This document shows, piece by piece, positions 1 to 7,764 of a stretch of 45,154 nucleotides of DNA. The DNA lies in NCBI GenBank assembly GCA_017455085.1, contig JAFTBT010000119.1, forward strand, positions 1 to 45,154, written 5' to 3'. The stretch is from Synergistaceae bacterium. Lineage in GTDB: Bacteria > Synergistota > Synergistia > Synergistales > Aminobacteriaceae. The position numbers were made by a program, and so were the translations under genes. Position 1 is the stretch's first letter, and the number at the start of each line of letters is the position of its first letter. The notes under the pieces were generated by a model that ran no database searches, had not been told where the DNA came from, and worked only from the letters and a program-made list of their open reading frames with translations.

Positions 1-1346
1 ATAACCCCTTCCCGTCAGTCTGCGCTATGGTCTGCGAACACCCCTGCGAGAACAAATGCCGCAGAAGAATGGTCGACGACGCTATCAATATTCGCGGCCT
101 GAAACTCTACGCAATTGACCATGCCGGACACGTCCCAGTGTATCGTGACGGAGAAAAGCCCGCTCCTGCTACCGGCAAGAAAGTTGCTATCGTAGGAGGA
201 GGCCCCAGCGGAATCAGTGCAGCATACTATCTCGGCATGATGGGGCACAGCGTGGAGATATTCGAGCAGCGCAAACGTCTCGGCGGAATGTTACGCTACG
301 GAATCCCTTCGTATCGTCTGCCCAGAGAAGTACTGCATGAGGAAATCGAGACACTCTTAACCGCTGGAGATATTAAGGTTCACAAAGAAGTATCCATCGG
401 CGGAAAAGATTACCCGCTCTCAAAACTTCGTGAGGAGTTCGACGCTGTATATATCGCAATCGGTGCGCACACTGATAAATCCCTGCGTATACCCGGCGAG
501 GACGCAGAGGGTGTTATGTCCGCAGTTGAGCTTCTCCGCAGAATCGGTGATGATGATTATCCGGACTTCAGGGGCAAAAAAGTCGTAGTTGTCGGCGGCG
601 GAAATGTTGCTATGGACTGCGCAAGGTCTTCACTCAGGCTCAACGCTGACAAGGTTACTCTGGCTTACCGCAGGCGCAAGGACGACATGACTGCTCTGGC
701 TGAGGAAGTAGAGGCCACCGAAGTAGAAGGCTGTGAGATTCTGGAACTCGCTGCACCGCTGAAGGTTGAGGTTGAGGACGGAAAAGCAAAAGCCCTGTGG
801 GTCAAGCAGCAGATGATTAGCAACATCAAGGGCGGAAGACCTGCACCCAAAGACGCAACAGCTGAGCCGATTCGCATTGAGGCAGATATTGTTGTTGTGG
901 CTATAGGTCAGGGAATCGACAGCCATAATTTCGAAGAATCAGGAATTGCCGTGAAGTGGGGATGCATTGAGGCGTTCGACAGCGAACAGGTCAAGGGCGA
1001 AAACATGGCAGGAGTATTTTCCGGTGGGGATTGCGTCTCCGGACCGGCTACAGTGATTCGTGCCATCGCTGCGGGTAAAGTTGCGGCGGCGAACATTGAC
1101 GAGTATTTAGGCTTCCACCACCCGATTACGATTCCTGTGGAGATTCCTGATCCTGTGCCACACAACAGGCCTGCTTGCGGAAGAGTCAAAATGCGTGAGC
1201 GTCCTATTGATGAGCGCGTACATGACTTCAAGCTAGTCGAAAAGGGCATGACTCAGGAAGAAATGGAGCAGGAAAGTAACAGGTGCTTACGGTGCGACTA
1301 TTACGGCTTCGGAAAATTCAGAGAGGGGCGTGAATTCGAATGGTAA
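1..1346 (+). CDS. GltD-like FAD/NAD(P) oxidoreductase of a hydrogenase operon (5' partial)
   Basis: Flavoprotein of the glutamate synthase small-subunit family, expected to pass electrons between NAD(P)H, FAD and Fe-S partners. The frame is open to the window edge, and residues before the first Met (NPFPSVCAM, from base 3) match the family's Cys-rich N-terminal segment, so the true start is upstream. Visible are Cys residues in VCEHPCENKC, an FAD-binding GGGPSG, a second dinucleotide site VVVGGGNVAMD, and a GD-S-G FAD motif near GGDCVSGPATV. The C-terminal CLRCDYYGFGKF is Cys-rich and may bind a cluster. It overlaps hydA by 7 bases (ATGGTAA), so the two are probably translationally coupled. 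It is therefore more likely part of a multisubunit, possibly electron-bifurcating, NAD(P)-linked hydrogenase than of glutamate synthase. The exact subunit role is inferred. Confidence 0.85.
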   Translation, partial: NPFPSVCAMVCEHPCENKCRRRMVDDAINIRGLKLYAIDHAGHVPVYRDGEKPAPATGKKVAIVGGGPSGISAAYYLGMMGHSVEIFEQRKRLGGMLRYGIPSYRLPREVLHEEIETLLTAGDIKVHKEVSIGGKDYPLSKLREEFDAVYIAIGAHTDKSLRIPGEDAEGVMSAVELLRRIGDDDYPDFRGKKVVVVGGGNVAMDCARSSLRLNADKVTLAYRRRKDDMTALAEEVEATEVEGCEILELAAPLKVEVEDGKAKALWVKQQMISNIKGGRPAPKDATAEPIRIEADIVVVAIGQGIDSHNFEESGIAVKWGCIEAFDSEQVKGENMAGVFSGGDCVSGPATVIRAIAAGKVAAANIDEYLGFHHPITIPVEIPDPVPHNRPACGRVKMRERPIDERVHDFKLVEKGMTQEEMEQESNRCLRCDYYGFGKFREGREFEW

Positions 1347-3073
1347 ACGCAACGATTAACGGCAAGGCGATTCAAGTCCCAGAGAACACTACGATACTTG
1401 AGGCCGCTAAACTCAATCACATAACTATTCCGCATCTGTGCTACCTGAAGAAAGTAAACGAGATCGGAGCTTGCCGCGTCTGTGTGGTCGAGATTGAGGG
1501 GCAGGACAGGCTAGTATCCTCCTGCAACACGATCGTACAGGAGGGCATGAAGATTCTCACGAACAGCCCTAAAGCGCGTCAGGCCAGAAGAATTAACGTT
1601 GAGCTGATACTCTCACAGCATAATGCTCGGTGCGCGGAGTGTGTACGTTCTGGGAATTGTGAGCTTCAGACTACGGCCAATGACTTGGGCATTAACACAT
1701 TCCCGTATCATGAGGACATAGCCGCGTTTGAGTGGAACACAGATTTTCCGCTGATCCGCAACGCCAGCAAGTGCATCAAGTGTATGCGCTGTGTACAGAT
1801 CTGCGACAAGGTACAGGCTATGCATGTGTGGGACATCGCCAAGACCGGCTCACGCACTACAGTAGACGTAACCGGCGGGAAGAACATCACCGAAGTTGAC
1901 TGCACAGTCTGCGGACAGTGTATAACGCATTGCCCGGTTGGTGCTTTGGTAGAGCGCGACGACACCCAGAAAGTCCGTGATGCTTTTGCGGCGGGCGATA
2001 AGATCATGATTGCGTCGGTGGCTCCGGCAGTCAGAACGTCTTGGGGGGAAAAGTTAGGCCTGACTCATGCTGAAGCCTCACAGAATCGTCTTGCGAGTGC
2101 TTTGCGCGCAGTGGGGTTTGATTACGTATTCGACACGGATTTTTCGGCGGACTTGACCATCATGGAGGAAGCCAGTGAGTTCGTGGAGAAACTCAAGGCC
2201 TCACTTGCAGGAAAGCCAGTGAAGTTCCCGATGTTCACGTCATGCTGTCCTGGCTGGGTGAGATTCGTGAAGATGGCGTTTCCGGATTTGGTGCCTCAGC
2301 TTTCGAGTGCGAAGTCTCCGCAGCAGATGTTTGGAGCGATCATCAAGAGCTGGTACGCGCAGATTCTGGGTGTTGAGCCGGACAAGATATATCATGTGTC
2401 ATTCATGCCCTGCACCGCGAAAAAGTACGAGTGCGATGTTGAGTGCATGAACAGCTCCGGAGCTAGAGACGTTGATGTGGTCTTGACGGTCAGAGAGTTG
2501 AACAGGCTCATCAAGTCCGAAGGAATAGACGTGAAAGCACTGGAGGAGTCGGAATTTGACGCACCGCTCGGCACAGCATCAGGAGCAGGACACATTTTCG
2601 GGACGACCGGCGGAGTCATGGAGGCAGCTTTACGCACAGCATACTACTTCGTGACGGGCAAGAACCCAGACCCGAATGCTTTCCGGTATGTGAGGGACTA
2701 TGACGGTTTCAAGGAAGCAACGTTTGAGATTGAGGGTACGAACCTGAGGATCGCAGTAGTTCACGGTTTGGGGAACATCCGTAAACTGTGCGAGGACGTT
2801 TGGAGCGGAAAGGCACAGTATGATTTTATCGAGTGCATGGCGTGTCCGACGGGGTGCGCAGGAGGCGGAGGCCAGCCCATAGAGGAAGGCCAAGAACTCG
2901 GCGAAGGCAGAGGAAGAATCTTGCTGGACATGGACAGGGCTATGAACCTGAGATTTTCGCACGAGAACCCCTCGATTAAGCAGTGCTATGCTGAGTATTT
3001 GGGTGCGCCGCTTGGTGAAAAGTCGCATCACTTGTTGCACACGGATCAGTCGAAATGGGAACTGTGGAAGTAA
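1340..3073 (+). CDS. hydA: [FeFe] hydrogenase large subunit, group A (HydA)
   Basis: Catalyses reversible H2 formation. Domains in order: N-terminal [2Fe-2S] ferredoxin-like domain (C..CYLKK..GACRVC, then a Cys in SSCNT), the His-Cys3 cluster motif (HNARCAECVRSGNC), two [4Fe-4S] motifs (CIKCMRCVQICDK and CTVCGQCITHCPVG), then the H-cluster domain. H-cluster signatures are present: P1 TSCCPGW with the proton-relay Cys and a ligand Cys, P2 MPCTAKK, and P3 ECMACPTGCAGGGGQP. P3 has Thr where Gly is commonest; the ligand cysteines are intact. The 577 residues are normal for the modular group A form. The start overlaps the upstream flavoprotein stop, implying co-transcription. The [2Fe-2S] and His-Cys3 modules suit a multimeric NAD(P)-linked enzyme rather than a simple ferredoxin hydrogenase. 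Confidence 0.95.
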   Translation: MVNATINGKAIQVPENTTILEAAKLNHITIPHLCYLKKVNEIGACRVCVVEIEGQDRLVSSCNTIVQEGMKILTNSPKARQARRINVELILSQHNARCAECVRSGNCELQTTANDLGINTFPYHEDIAAFEWNTDFPLIRNASKCIKCMRCVQICDKVQAMHVWDIAKTGSRTTVDVTGGKNITEVDCTVCGQCITHCPVGALVERDDTQKVRDAFAAGDKIMIASVAPAVRTSWGEKLGLTHAEASQNRLASALRAVGFDYVFDTDFSADLTIMEEASEFVEKLKASLAGKPVKFPMFTSCCPGWVRFVKMAFPDLVPQLSSAKSPQQMFGAIIKSWYAQILGVEPDKIYHVSFMPCTAKKYECDVECMNSSGARDVDVVLTVRELNRLIKSEGIDVKALEESEFDAPLGTASGAGHIFGTTGGVMEAALRTAYYFVTGKNPDPNAFRYVRDYDGFKEATFEIEGTNLRIAVVHGLGNIRKLCEDVWSGKAQYDFIECMACPTGCAGGGGQPIEEGQELGEGRGRILLDMDRAMNLRFSHENPSIKQCYAEYLGAPLGEKSHHLLHTDQSKWELWK

Positions 3074-3078
3074 TACAC

Positions 3079-3145
3079 AGGGTATAGATATAGGGTGCAG
3101 GGTATAGGGAAGAGCAATTTACACCCCCTATTCCCTAATCCCTAG
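3079..3145. repeat. Heptad repeats in inverted orientation (hairpin) after hydA
   Basis: The spacer holds AGGGTAT-like heptads (about 3079-3111), then CCCTATT, CCCTAAT and CCCTAGC heptads (about 3126-3146). The arms 3099-3111 and 3131-3143 are complementary at 11 of 13 positions and would form a hairpin. No U-tract follows, so it is not a standard terminator. It may be an mRNA 3' stabiliser or a remnant of a heptanucleotide repeat expansion. Confidence 0.55.
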
Positions 3146-3188
3146 CTTTTCCCACTTAAAGCAGTTCATAAGAAAGGAATATATTTCA

Positions 3189-4382
3189 GTGAAACCAGTT
3201 AAAATCTCTCAAAGGATGGCAAAACCTAATTTCCCCGCCGATTTTCTTGCCACTATTCTGGAAGCAAACGCAGACCCCTCAATCATCAACTTAGGCGGAG
3301 GTATGCCTAACACACGTTCATTCCCTATCAAGGCAATGGAGGCCGCTGCTGACAAAGTAATGAGAAAACGCGGTGTTATGGCTCTTCAGTACAGTGGTGC
3401 TAAAGGTTATGCACCTCTGCGCGAATTTATCGCCGAACGCTACAGGCAGCGTGGGATTGATGTTGATATATCTGAGATTATTATTACTAACGGATCACAG
3501 CAGGCTCTGGATATTTTCTCAGCCGTCATGATTGACCCGGGAGATAAGATCATTGTTGAGAACCCGAGTTATTTTGCAGCGTTACAAGTCTTTCACCTTT
3601 ACGACCCTGTGATTGTACCGGTAAATCTCAACAAAGACGGTATCGATGTCGCACAGCTCGAAGAAAAAATAGCAGAAACGTCCCCTCAGTTCGTATACAT
3701 GATTCCCAACTTCCAGAATCCTACGGGTATCACATATTCTGATGGAGTACGTGAAGCAGTTGCGAAGGTTATGCAGAAAAGCAATGCTATAGTTCTGGAA
3801 GATAACCCCTATGAGGCTCTCCGTTTTGAGGGCAGGGCAGGGAAAAGTTTTACGAACTATCTCGGTGAACAGTGCTGTATGCTCGGAACTTTCTCTAAAA
3901 CCGTCTCACCCGGTATGCGTATAGGCTGGATTGTCTGTAAGCGTAAAGATATGTATGACAAGATGCTTGCACGTAAGTCAGCTATGGATATGCACACAAA
4001 TGTGTTTGGTCAGATGGTAATCTATCAATACCTGAAAGACAACGATTTTGATGAGCAGATTGCAGAGACCTGTAAGCTGTATAAACACAATGCTGAGTTC
4101 ATGCTCGCGTGTATCGAGAAATACTTTCCTGAGGGCACGCACGTCAACAAACCCGAAGGAGGTATGTTTATGTGGATAAGGCTTCCCGAAGGAGTGAGAG
4201 GTCTTGATGTTCAGGCAGCGGCTTTCGAAAAAGGTGTTGCAGTAATTGCCGGCGACCCGTTTTATGAGTACGAGCGCAATGTGAATACTATTAGGCTTAA
4301 TTTTGCCAGCTTCTCCGATAAAATAATCGACAAGGGTATACGTATTCTTGGTGAGGTAATTAGCGACCTTCTTCACAAATAA
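3189..4382 (+). CDS. PLP-dependent aminotransferase, class I/II (2-aminoadipate/aromatic type)
   Basis: Fold-type I transaminase, 397 aa, cytoplasmic. Landmarks are the N-terminal substrate segment INLGGGMPNTRSFP, the PLP-phosphate region NGSQQALD, the PLP-ring contact in PNFQNPTG, the Asp/Tyr region LEDNPYEALRF, the Schiff-base Lys in GTFSKTVSPGMRIGW, and the carboxylate-binding Arg in NTIRLNFA. The start is GTG at 3189, preceded by AGAAAGGA at suitable spacing. The closest known groups are LysN/2-aminoadipate and MocR-like aminotransferases, but it has no N-terminal HTH domain. Substrate cannot be read from sequence. It stands alone between a repeat hairpin and a terminator, so it is probably monocistronic. 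Confidence 0.88.
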   Translation: MKPVKISQRMAKPNFPADFLATILEANADPSIINLGGGMPNTRSFPIKAMEAAADKVMRKRGVMALQYSGAKGYAPLREFIAERYRQRGIDVDISEIIITNGSQQALDIFSAVMIDPGDKIIVENPSYFAALQVFHLYDPVIVPVNLNKDGIDVAQLEEKIAETSPQFVYMIPNFQNPTGITYSDGVREAVAKVMQKSNAIVLEDNPYEALRFEGRAGKSFTNYLGEQCCMLGTFSKTVSPGMRIGWIVCKRKDMYDKMLARKSAMDMHTNVFGQMVIYQYLKDNDFDEQIAETCKLYKHNAEFMLACIEKYFPEGTHVNKPEGGMFMWIRLPEGVRGLDVQAAAFEKGVAVIAGDPFYEYERNVNTIRLNFASFSDKIIDKGIRILGEVISDLLHK

Positions 4383-4401
4383 GACATGTGAACTCAATTA
4401 G

Positions 4402-4436
4402 TGTTCCCCTTAAAATTCAGAGGGGGCATTTTTTTG
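4402..4436 (+). terminator. Rho-independent terminator after aminotransferase
   Basis: A TGTTCCCCT arm pairs with AGGGGGCA across an A/T-rich loop and is followed by a run of seven T. It closes the aminotransferase transcription unit. Confidence 0.8.
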
Positions 4437-4445
4437 TGATATACT
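4437..4445 (+). promoter_or_regulatory. Extended -10 promoter for the methyltransferase
   Basis: TGATATACT directly after the terminator is an extended -10 (TG-N-TATACT). The same sequence lies upstream of asd at 35821-35829. A start site near 4452 would put the ATGs at 4483 and 4495 and the heptamer tract inside the transcript. Confidence 0.5.
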
Positions 4446-4468
4446 CTGAAAAATTCACAGAAAGGCGG

Positions 4469-4496
4469 TTGACAAAATAGATATGACCTCCATAAT
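4469..4496 (+). promoter_or_regulatory. Second promoter candidate (TTGACA / CATAAT)
   Basis: A perfect -35 TTGACA at 4469-4474 is followed after 16 bases by CATAAT (4491-4496). Transcription from here would begin inside or at the edge of the heptamer tract, so changes in tract length could alter promoter output or leader length. Confidence 0.45.
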
Positions 4497-4497
4497 G

Positions 4498-4543
4498 GAC
4501 TCAGGACTCAGGACTCACGACTCAGGACTCAGGACTCAGGACG
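4498..4543 (+). repeat. Heptanucleotide simple-sequence repeat (GACTCAG)6
   Basis: Six contiguous 7-bp units from 4498 to 4539: five are GACTCAG and the third is GACTCAC. A partial unit follows. Seven is not a multiple of three, so each gain or loss of a unit shifts any reading frame that crosses the tract. The methyltransferase frame is open through the tract. Confidence 0.9.
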
Positions 4544-4624
4544 AATTGTGCCCAAATAAAATTTGAGGAGTACGAACATGAATATCTTGACGAAATTTTT
4601 GGTATCGTCAACAGGTATTCACAG

Positions 4625-5578
4625 ATGGCAAAGACAGAGAAGTATTTTCTCAACGGCATGGTACGTTATCTCAAGCCGACAAAGATTCTTGAAGTAGGTA
4701 TAGCACACGGCGGCGGTTCAGCAATCATCCTCAACGCAATAAAAGATTTACCCTCATCACGATTAATTTCCGTAGATTACTGTGAAAAATTTTACGGCGG
4801 AAACATAGATAAACTTTCCGGCTACTTAGTCGATGAACAGTTTGCTCACCTCAAAGACAAATGGACTGTCTACAGAGGAGGAGATATTTCGCGTTTCATT
4901 GAGCGTATCGGCGGAGATATTGACCTTCTTGTACTGGATACTGCGCATATTCACCCGTGGGAGACGCTGAATTTCTTGTGCATACTGCCGTTCATGAAGC
5001 GCGACTCGTGGGTGGTGCTGCATGATGTTTCTCTGCCATATCTACCCGGCCGTGAGGAAGATTTAGCCTGCCGTTATCTTTATGGTCATGTGGTATCTGA
5101 CGCTAAAATCATGCCTGCTCCTGAAGAAAACTCTATACCCCATTTCTCGAATATAGGAGCTTTCCACGTTATTGACGACACTGTAAAATATGCCGGTAAC
5201 TTGTTCGAGAGCCTGTTATGTCCGTGGGCAGCAATGTCTGGAGTGTTTGACAAGAAAGTTTTCCCGAATGCTACTCCCATACTTCCGAGAGATTTGGGCG
5301 ACATCAGAAATATCATCGGCAAGTATTACCCTGAGTATGCAGCATTTTTTGAGCATGCAATAAAGTATCAGCATGGCATAGTTGAGCACAAGACAGCGTA
5401 TTATAATTTCTGGCGGACAACTTGGGCACGCAATTCACTGTGGACCTACAAGCTGTTTGAGTTCATCGAGAGTATCCCTTCACGCATAAAATCCTTCTGG
5501 AAGCATGTATCACCGTCAAGCTATAAGGCAGTCAGGCGGTTAAAGCGCAAAATCCGCCATCATGAAGACATTGATTAA
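4625..5578 (+). CDS. CmcI/cephalosporin-hydroxylase-type SAM methyltransferase; 5' end unclear
   Basis: Class I methyltransferase-like protein. ILEVGIAHGGGSA is the SAM-binding Gly-rich loop, LISVDYCE the acidic loop after strand 2, and LLVLDTAHIHPWE a metal/active-site-like segment. Such proteins often modify surface glycans. The first in-frame ATG is 4625 (317 aa), but the frame stays open upstream to a stop at 4493, and the codons before 4625 read FEEYEHEYLDEIFGIVNRYS, which looks like the family's N-terminus. No ATG, GTG or TTG exists in that frame between 4496 and 4625. A good Shine-Dalgarno (GAGGAG, 4565-4570) serves ATG 4578, which is in another frame; ATGs at 4483 and 4495 are in a third. 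Losing one heptamer unit would join 4483/4495 to this frame. The gene may be phase-variable and OFF as sequenced, or carry a small indel near its start. Confidence 0.75.
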   Translation: MAKTEKYFLNGMVRYLKPTKILEVGIAHGGGSAIILNAIKDLPSSRLISVDYCEKFYGGNIDKLSGYLVDEQFAHLKDKWTVYRGGDISRFIERIGGDIDLLVLDTAHIHPWETLNFLCILPFMKRDSWVVLHDVSLPYLPGREEDLACRYLYGHVVSDAKIMPAPEENSIPHFSNIGAFHVIDDTVKYAGNLFESLLCPWAAMSGVFDKKVFPNATPILPRDLGDIRNIIGKYYPEYAAFFEHAIKYQHGIVEHKTAYYNFWRTTWARNSLWTYKLFEFIESIPSRIKSFWKHVSPSSYKAVRRLKRKIRHHEDID

Positions 5579-5584
5579 CCTATA

Positions 5585-5617
5585 ACTCCCCTGTGAATAT
5601 TCAGGGGAATTTTTTTG
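5585..5617 (+). terminator. Rho-independent terminator after the methyltransferase
   Basis: The TCCCCTG arm pairs with CAGGGGA across an eight-base loop, followed by seven T. Confidence 0.85.
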
Positions 5618-5643
5618 TCCTTTTCGCGTAAAATATACCCATC

Positions 5644-6414
5644 ATGACAAATTCACACATTATTAATCTCTATGCTCGTCTTGCTGATGACGTGGAGGCT
5701 CTGCATTTCTCCCTTCCGGTCTCTCACGTCTACAACCCCTTGCGTTACGCTTGGCACGGCTTCTCCCAGTACTTGGCCAAATCTCCGGAGCAGCCCAGAG
5801 TGATTTTTCTCGGCATGAACCCCGGACCTTGGGGCATGGCTCAAACCGGAGTCCCATTCGGCGAAATCGATGCAGTCAGGAACTTTCTCGGCATCCACGA
5901 GATCCGCATCACCTCTCCGAAAAATACACACACCTCATACCCAATCACTGGCCTTCAGTGTACACGTTCAGAGGTCAGCGGCCGGAGACTCTGGGGGCTG
6001 TTTCGTGAACGTTTCGGAGACTCTGGAGCATTCTTCCGTGAAAACATAGTGCTGAATTATTGCCCGTTATTGTTCATCGCTGACGGCAGGAATCTCACTC
6101 CGGACAGGCTCCCAAAAACAGACAGGGCAGCATTATTCTCGGTGTGTGATTCGTGTTTGCGTGGGGTGGTCGAGACTCTCCGGCCTGAGTTCGTGGTAGG
6201 TATAGGGACTTTTGCGGCTAAGAGAGCAGTTGAGGCATTTGGTGATAGAACTGAGGAACGGAGCGCGCAAGCTGAAGATTTGGGCGTTAGTGCTGAAGAA
6301 TGGGGCGTGAGAGTGGTGAAGATACTTCATCCCAGTCCGGCATCACCAGCAAGCAATCACGACTGGGCAGGAAAAGTTACGAGGCAGCTCATAGATTCGG
6401 AGGTATGGCAATGA
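5644..6414 (+). CDS. SMUG1-like uracil-DNA glycosylase (family 3)
   Basis: Base-excision repair glycosylase expected to remove uracil and related lesions from DNA. The active-site block GMNPGPWGMAQTGVPFG matches the SMUG1 signature, including the catalytic-region Asn. The second conserved block is LHPSPASPASN, with the motif-2 His, and VLNYCPLLF is the strand/loop between them. The 256 aa length is normal. There is no Shine-Dalgarno before ATG 5644, and a -10-like TATACC ends only six bases upstream, so the mRNA may be leaderless. The 3' end, together with the start of the next gene, is duplicated in degenerate form immediately downstream. Confidence 0.88.
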   Translation: MTNSHIINLYARLADDVEALHFSLPVSHVYNPLRYAWHGFSQYLAKSPEQPRVIFLGMNPGPWGMAQTGVPFGEIDAVRNFLGIHEIRITSPKNTHTSYPITGLQCTRSEVSGRRLWGLFRERFGDSGAFFRENIVLNYCPLLFIADGRNLTPDRLPKTDRAALFSVCDSCLRGVVETLRPEFVVGIGTFAAKRAVEAFGDRTEERSAQAEDLGVSAEEWGVRVVKILHPSPASPASNHDWAGKVTRQLIDSEVWQ

Positions 6415-6525
6415 ATTTCTCTTATGCATTGTGTGGAGCATTGGTGCAGAAACTTTTGCAGACAAAATATACCTTCAGCAGAACGTGTGAAAAAATTACA
6501 CACCAGCTCATAGATTTTTGGGGGG
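6405..6525 (+). pseudogene. Degenerate echo of the UDG-end/acyP-start junction
   Basis: Bases 6371-6417 and 6489-6537 are diverged copies of one junction. Both hold GAAAA..TTAC, then CAGCTCATAGATT, a G-rich Shine-Dalgarno and ATGGCWATGAATT. The UDG tail KVTRQLID is echoed as KITHQLID, and the acylphosphatase start MAMN appears first at 6405 as a dead MAMNFSYALC. Inside the spacer, 6452-6478 also resembles the UDG promoter region (CTTTT.....AAAATATACC, compare 5617-5641). A 45-codon frame (6405-6542) runs through the spacer, but this origin makes it an unlikely gene. Confidence 0.65.
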
Positions 6526-6531
6526 ATGGCT

Positions 6532-6828
6532 ATGAATTATGAAGATACAAGCAAATTTATCCGTGTACGCGCTATAGTGTCGGGGCGGGTTCAGCATGTG
6601 GGTTATCGTTATTGGGCGTTCGAACAGGCAGAAAGGCTCGGCCTCACCGGAAGCGTTGAGAATCTCCCGGACGGAAGAGTGGAAGTAGTCTTTCAGGGGA
6701 TGCCTGAGTGCGTCAACGAGATGAAGGAAAAACTCCGCAAAGGCCCTCCGATGGCGATAGTCAGGCAGGTAATCTTTTATCGGGAGCGTGTAAAACAAGA
6801 CGAGTCATATTTCGGACCCATATATTAG
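6532..6828 (+). CDS. acyP: Acylphosphatase
   Basis: Small cytoplasmic enzyme (98 aa from ATG 6532) that hydrolyses acyl phosphates. It shows the family signature VSGRVQHVGYRYWAF, with the catalytic phosphate-binding Arg, and LTGSVENLPDGRVEVVFQG, with the catalytic Asn. The usual Gly after GRVQ is His here. ATG 6532 is preferred over ATG 6526 because the GGGGGG Shine-Dalgarno (6520-6525) then sits at proper spacing. The upstream junction is duplicated. Confidence 0.93.
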   Translation: MNYEDTSKFIRVRAIVSGRVQHVGYRYWAFEQAERLGLTGSVENLPDGRVEVVFQGMPECVNEMKEKLRKGPPMAIVRQVIFYRERVKQDESYFGPIY

Positions 6829-6860
6829 TGAGGCGGTGTGTCTCTCAACAAAATAAGGGC

Positions 6861-6950
6861 GTGTGTATCATGTGAACGGCTCTGCACACTAACAGCATGT
6901 GTATCACGGGAAATGGTCTGCATATTAACGGGTGTGTGTATTAAGAGTAC
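6861..6950. repeat. Degenerate tandem repeat, period about 36 bp
   Basis: About 2.5 diverged units of the form TGTATCAyGnGAA..G.TCTGCAyAyTAAC.G fill the acyP-larB gap. The TGTATCAC..G.GAA core resembles the repeats at 30624-30742. Confidence 0.5.
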
Positions 6951-6996
6951 TGGGTGTGTTATCATTTTGCGCATCCAGAGGTGAGAAATTTTTTTC

Positions 6997-7764
6997 ATGA
7001 ATGACATCAAGCAGATACTTCATGACTTCCAGAATAATATTATTACGTTAGACGAGGCATATCTCCGACTCAAAGAAGCTCCATTTGAGGATATAGGCTA
7101 TGCAAAAATCGACCTGCACAGAAAGTTACGGCAGGGTGTCAGTGAAGTCATTTACGGCGCAGGAAAGACTCCCGAACAGATCGCAGGCATCCTCTCCGTC
7201 ATGCGCTCACACCACGAGAAAGCCATACTCATCACCAGACTATCACGTGAGTCGTACGAAGAACTTGTACGTTTGGGCTGTGAGGTGAACTACTACCCTG
7301 AAGCACACGCCGCCATTTCCGGAACACTTCCCGAACCTCAAGGCCATAGCTTCATCGTAGTAGCTACCGGAGGCACGAGCGATATTCCTGTGGCTGAAGA
7401 GGCAGCACTCACTGCGGAATTTTTGGGGAATCACGTCAAACGTCTCTATGATGTCGGAGTCGCTGGGCTTCACAGAGTCTTGGCGCACATTGACGAGATC
7501 ATGAGCGCAGGAGTGATTATCGCCGTCGCAGGTATGGAGGGCGCACTTGCGAGCGTACTAGGAGGCCTGGCGGACTGTCCGGTAATAGCTGTCCCAACAA
7601 GTGTGGGTTATGGTGCGTCGTTCGGAGGAGTGTCGGCATTATTGGCGATGCTGAACTCGTGTGCTAGCGGAGTAAGTGTAGTGAATATCGATAACGGATT
7701 CGGAGCCGGTTTCTTGGCCGGAAGGATCAACAGAATCAGAACGGAGTGTGAACGCAAAGAATGA
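6997..7764 (+). CDS. larB: Nickel-pincer cofactor biosynthesis protein LarB
   Basis: LarB (P2CMN synthase) carboxylates and hydrolyses nicotinic acid adenine dinucleotide in the first step of nickel-pincer nucleotide synthesis for LarA-type racemases. The 255 aa protein has the LarB N-terminal region (IGYAKIDLHRKLRQGVSEVIYG) and a PurE/AIR-carboxylase-like C-terminal domain with VVATGGTSDIPVAEEA, YDVGVAGLHRV, AGMEGALASVLGG and VPTSVGYGASFGG. It starts at ATG 6997 after AGAGGTGAG. Its stop overlaps the next start (ATGATGA). LarC, LarE and a LarA-type enzyme are not in this window, so it is separated from its pathway here. Confidence 0.92.
   Translation: MNDIKQILHDFQNNIITLDEAYLRLKEAPFEDIGYAKIDLHRKLRQGVSEVIYGAGKTPEQIAGILSVMRSHHEKAILITRLSRESYEELVRLGCEVNYYPEAHAAISGTLPEPQGHSFIVVATGGTSDIPVAEEAALTAEFLGNHVKRLYDVGVAGLHRVLAHIDEIMSAGVIIAVAGMEGALASVLGGLADCPVIAVPTSVGYGASFGGVSALLAMLNSCASGVSVVNIDNGFGAGFLAGRINRIRTECERKE

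Noticed and set aside
6300..6542. 80-codon plus-strand frame as a real gene
   Set aside because: It overlaps the UDG end out of phase and is explained by the duplicated junction.
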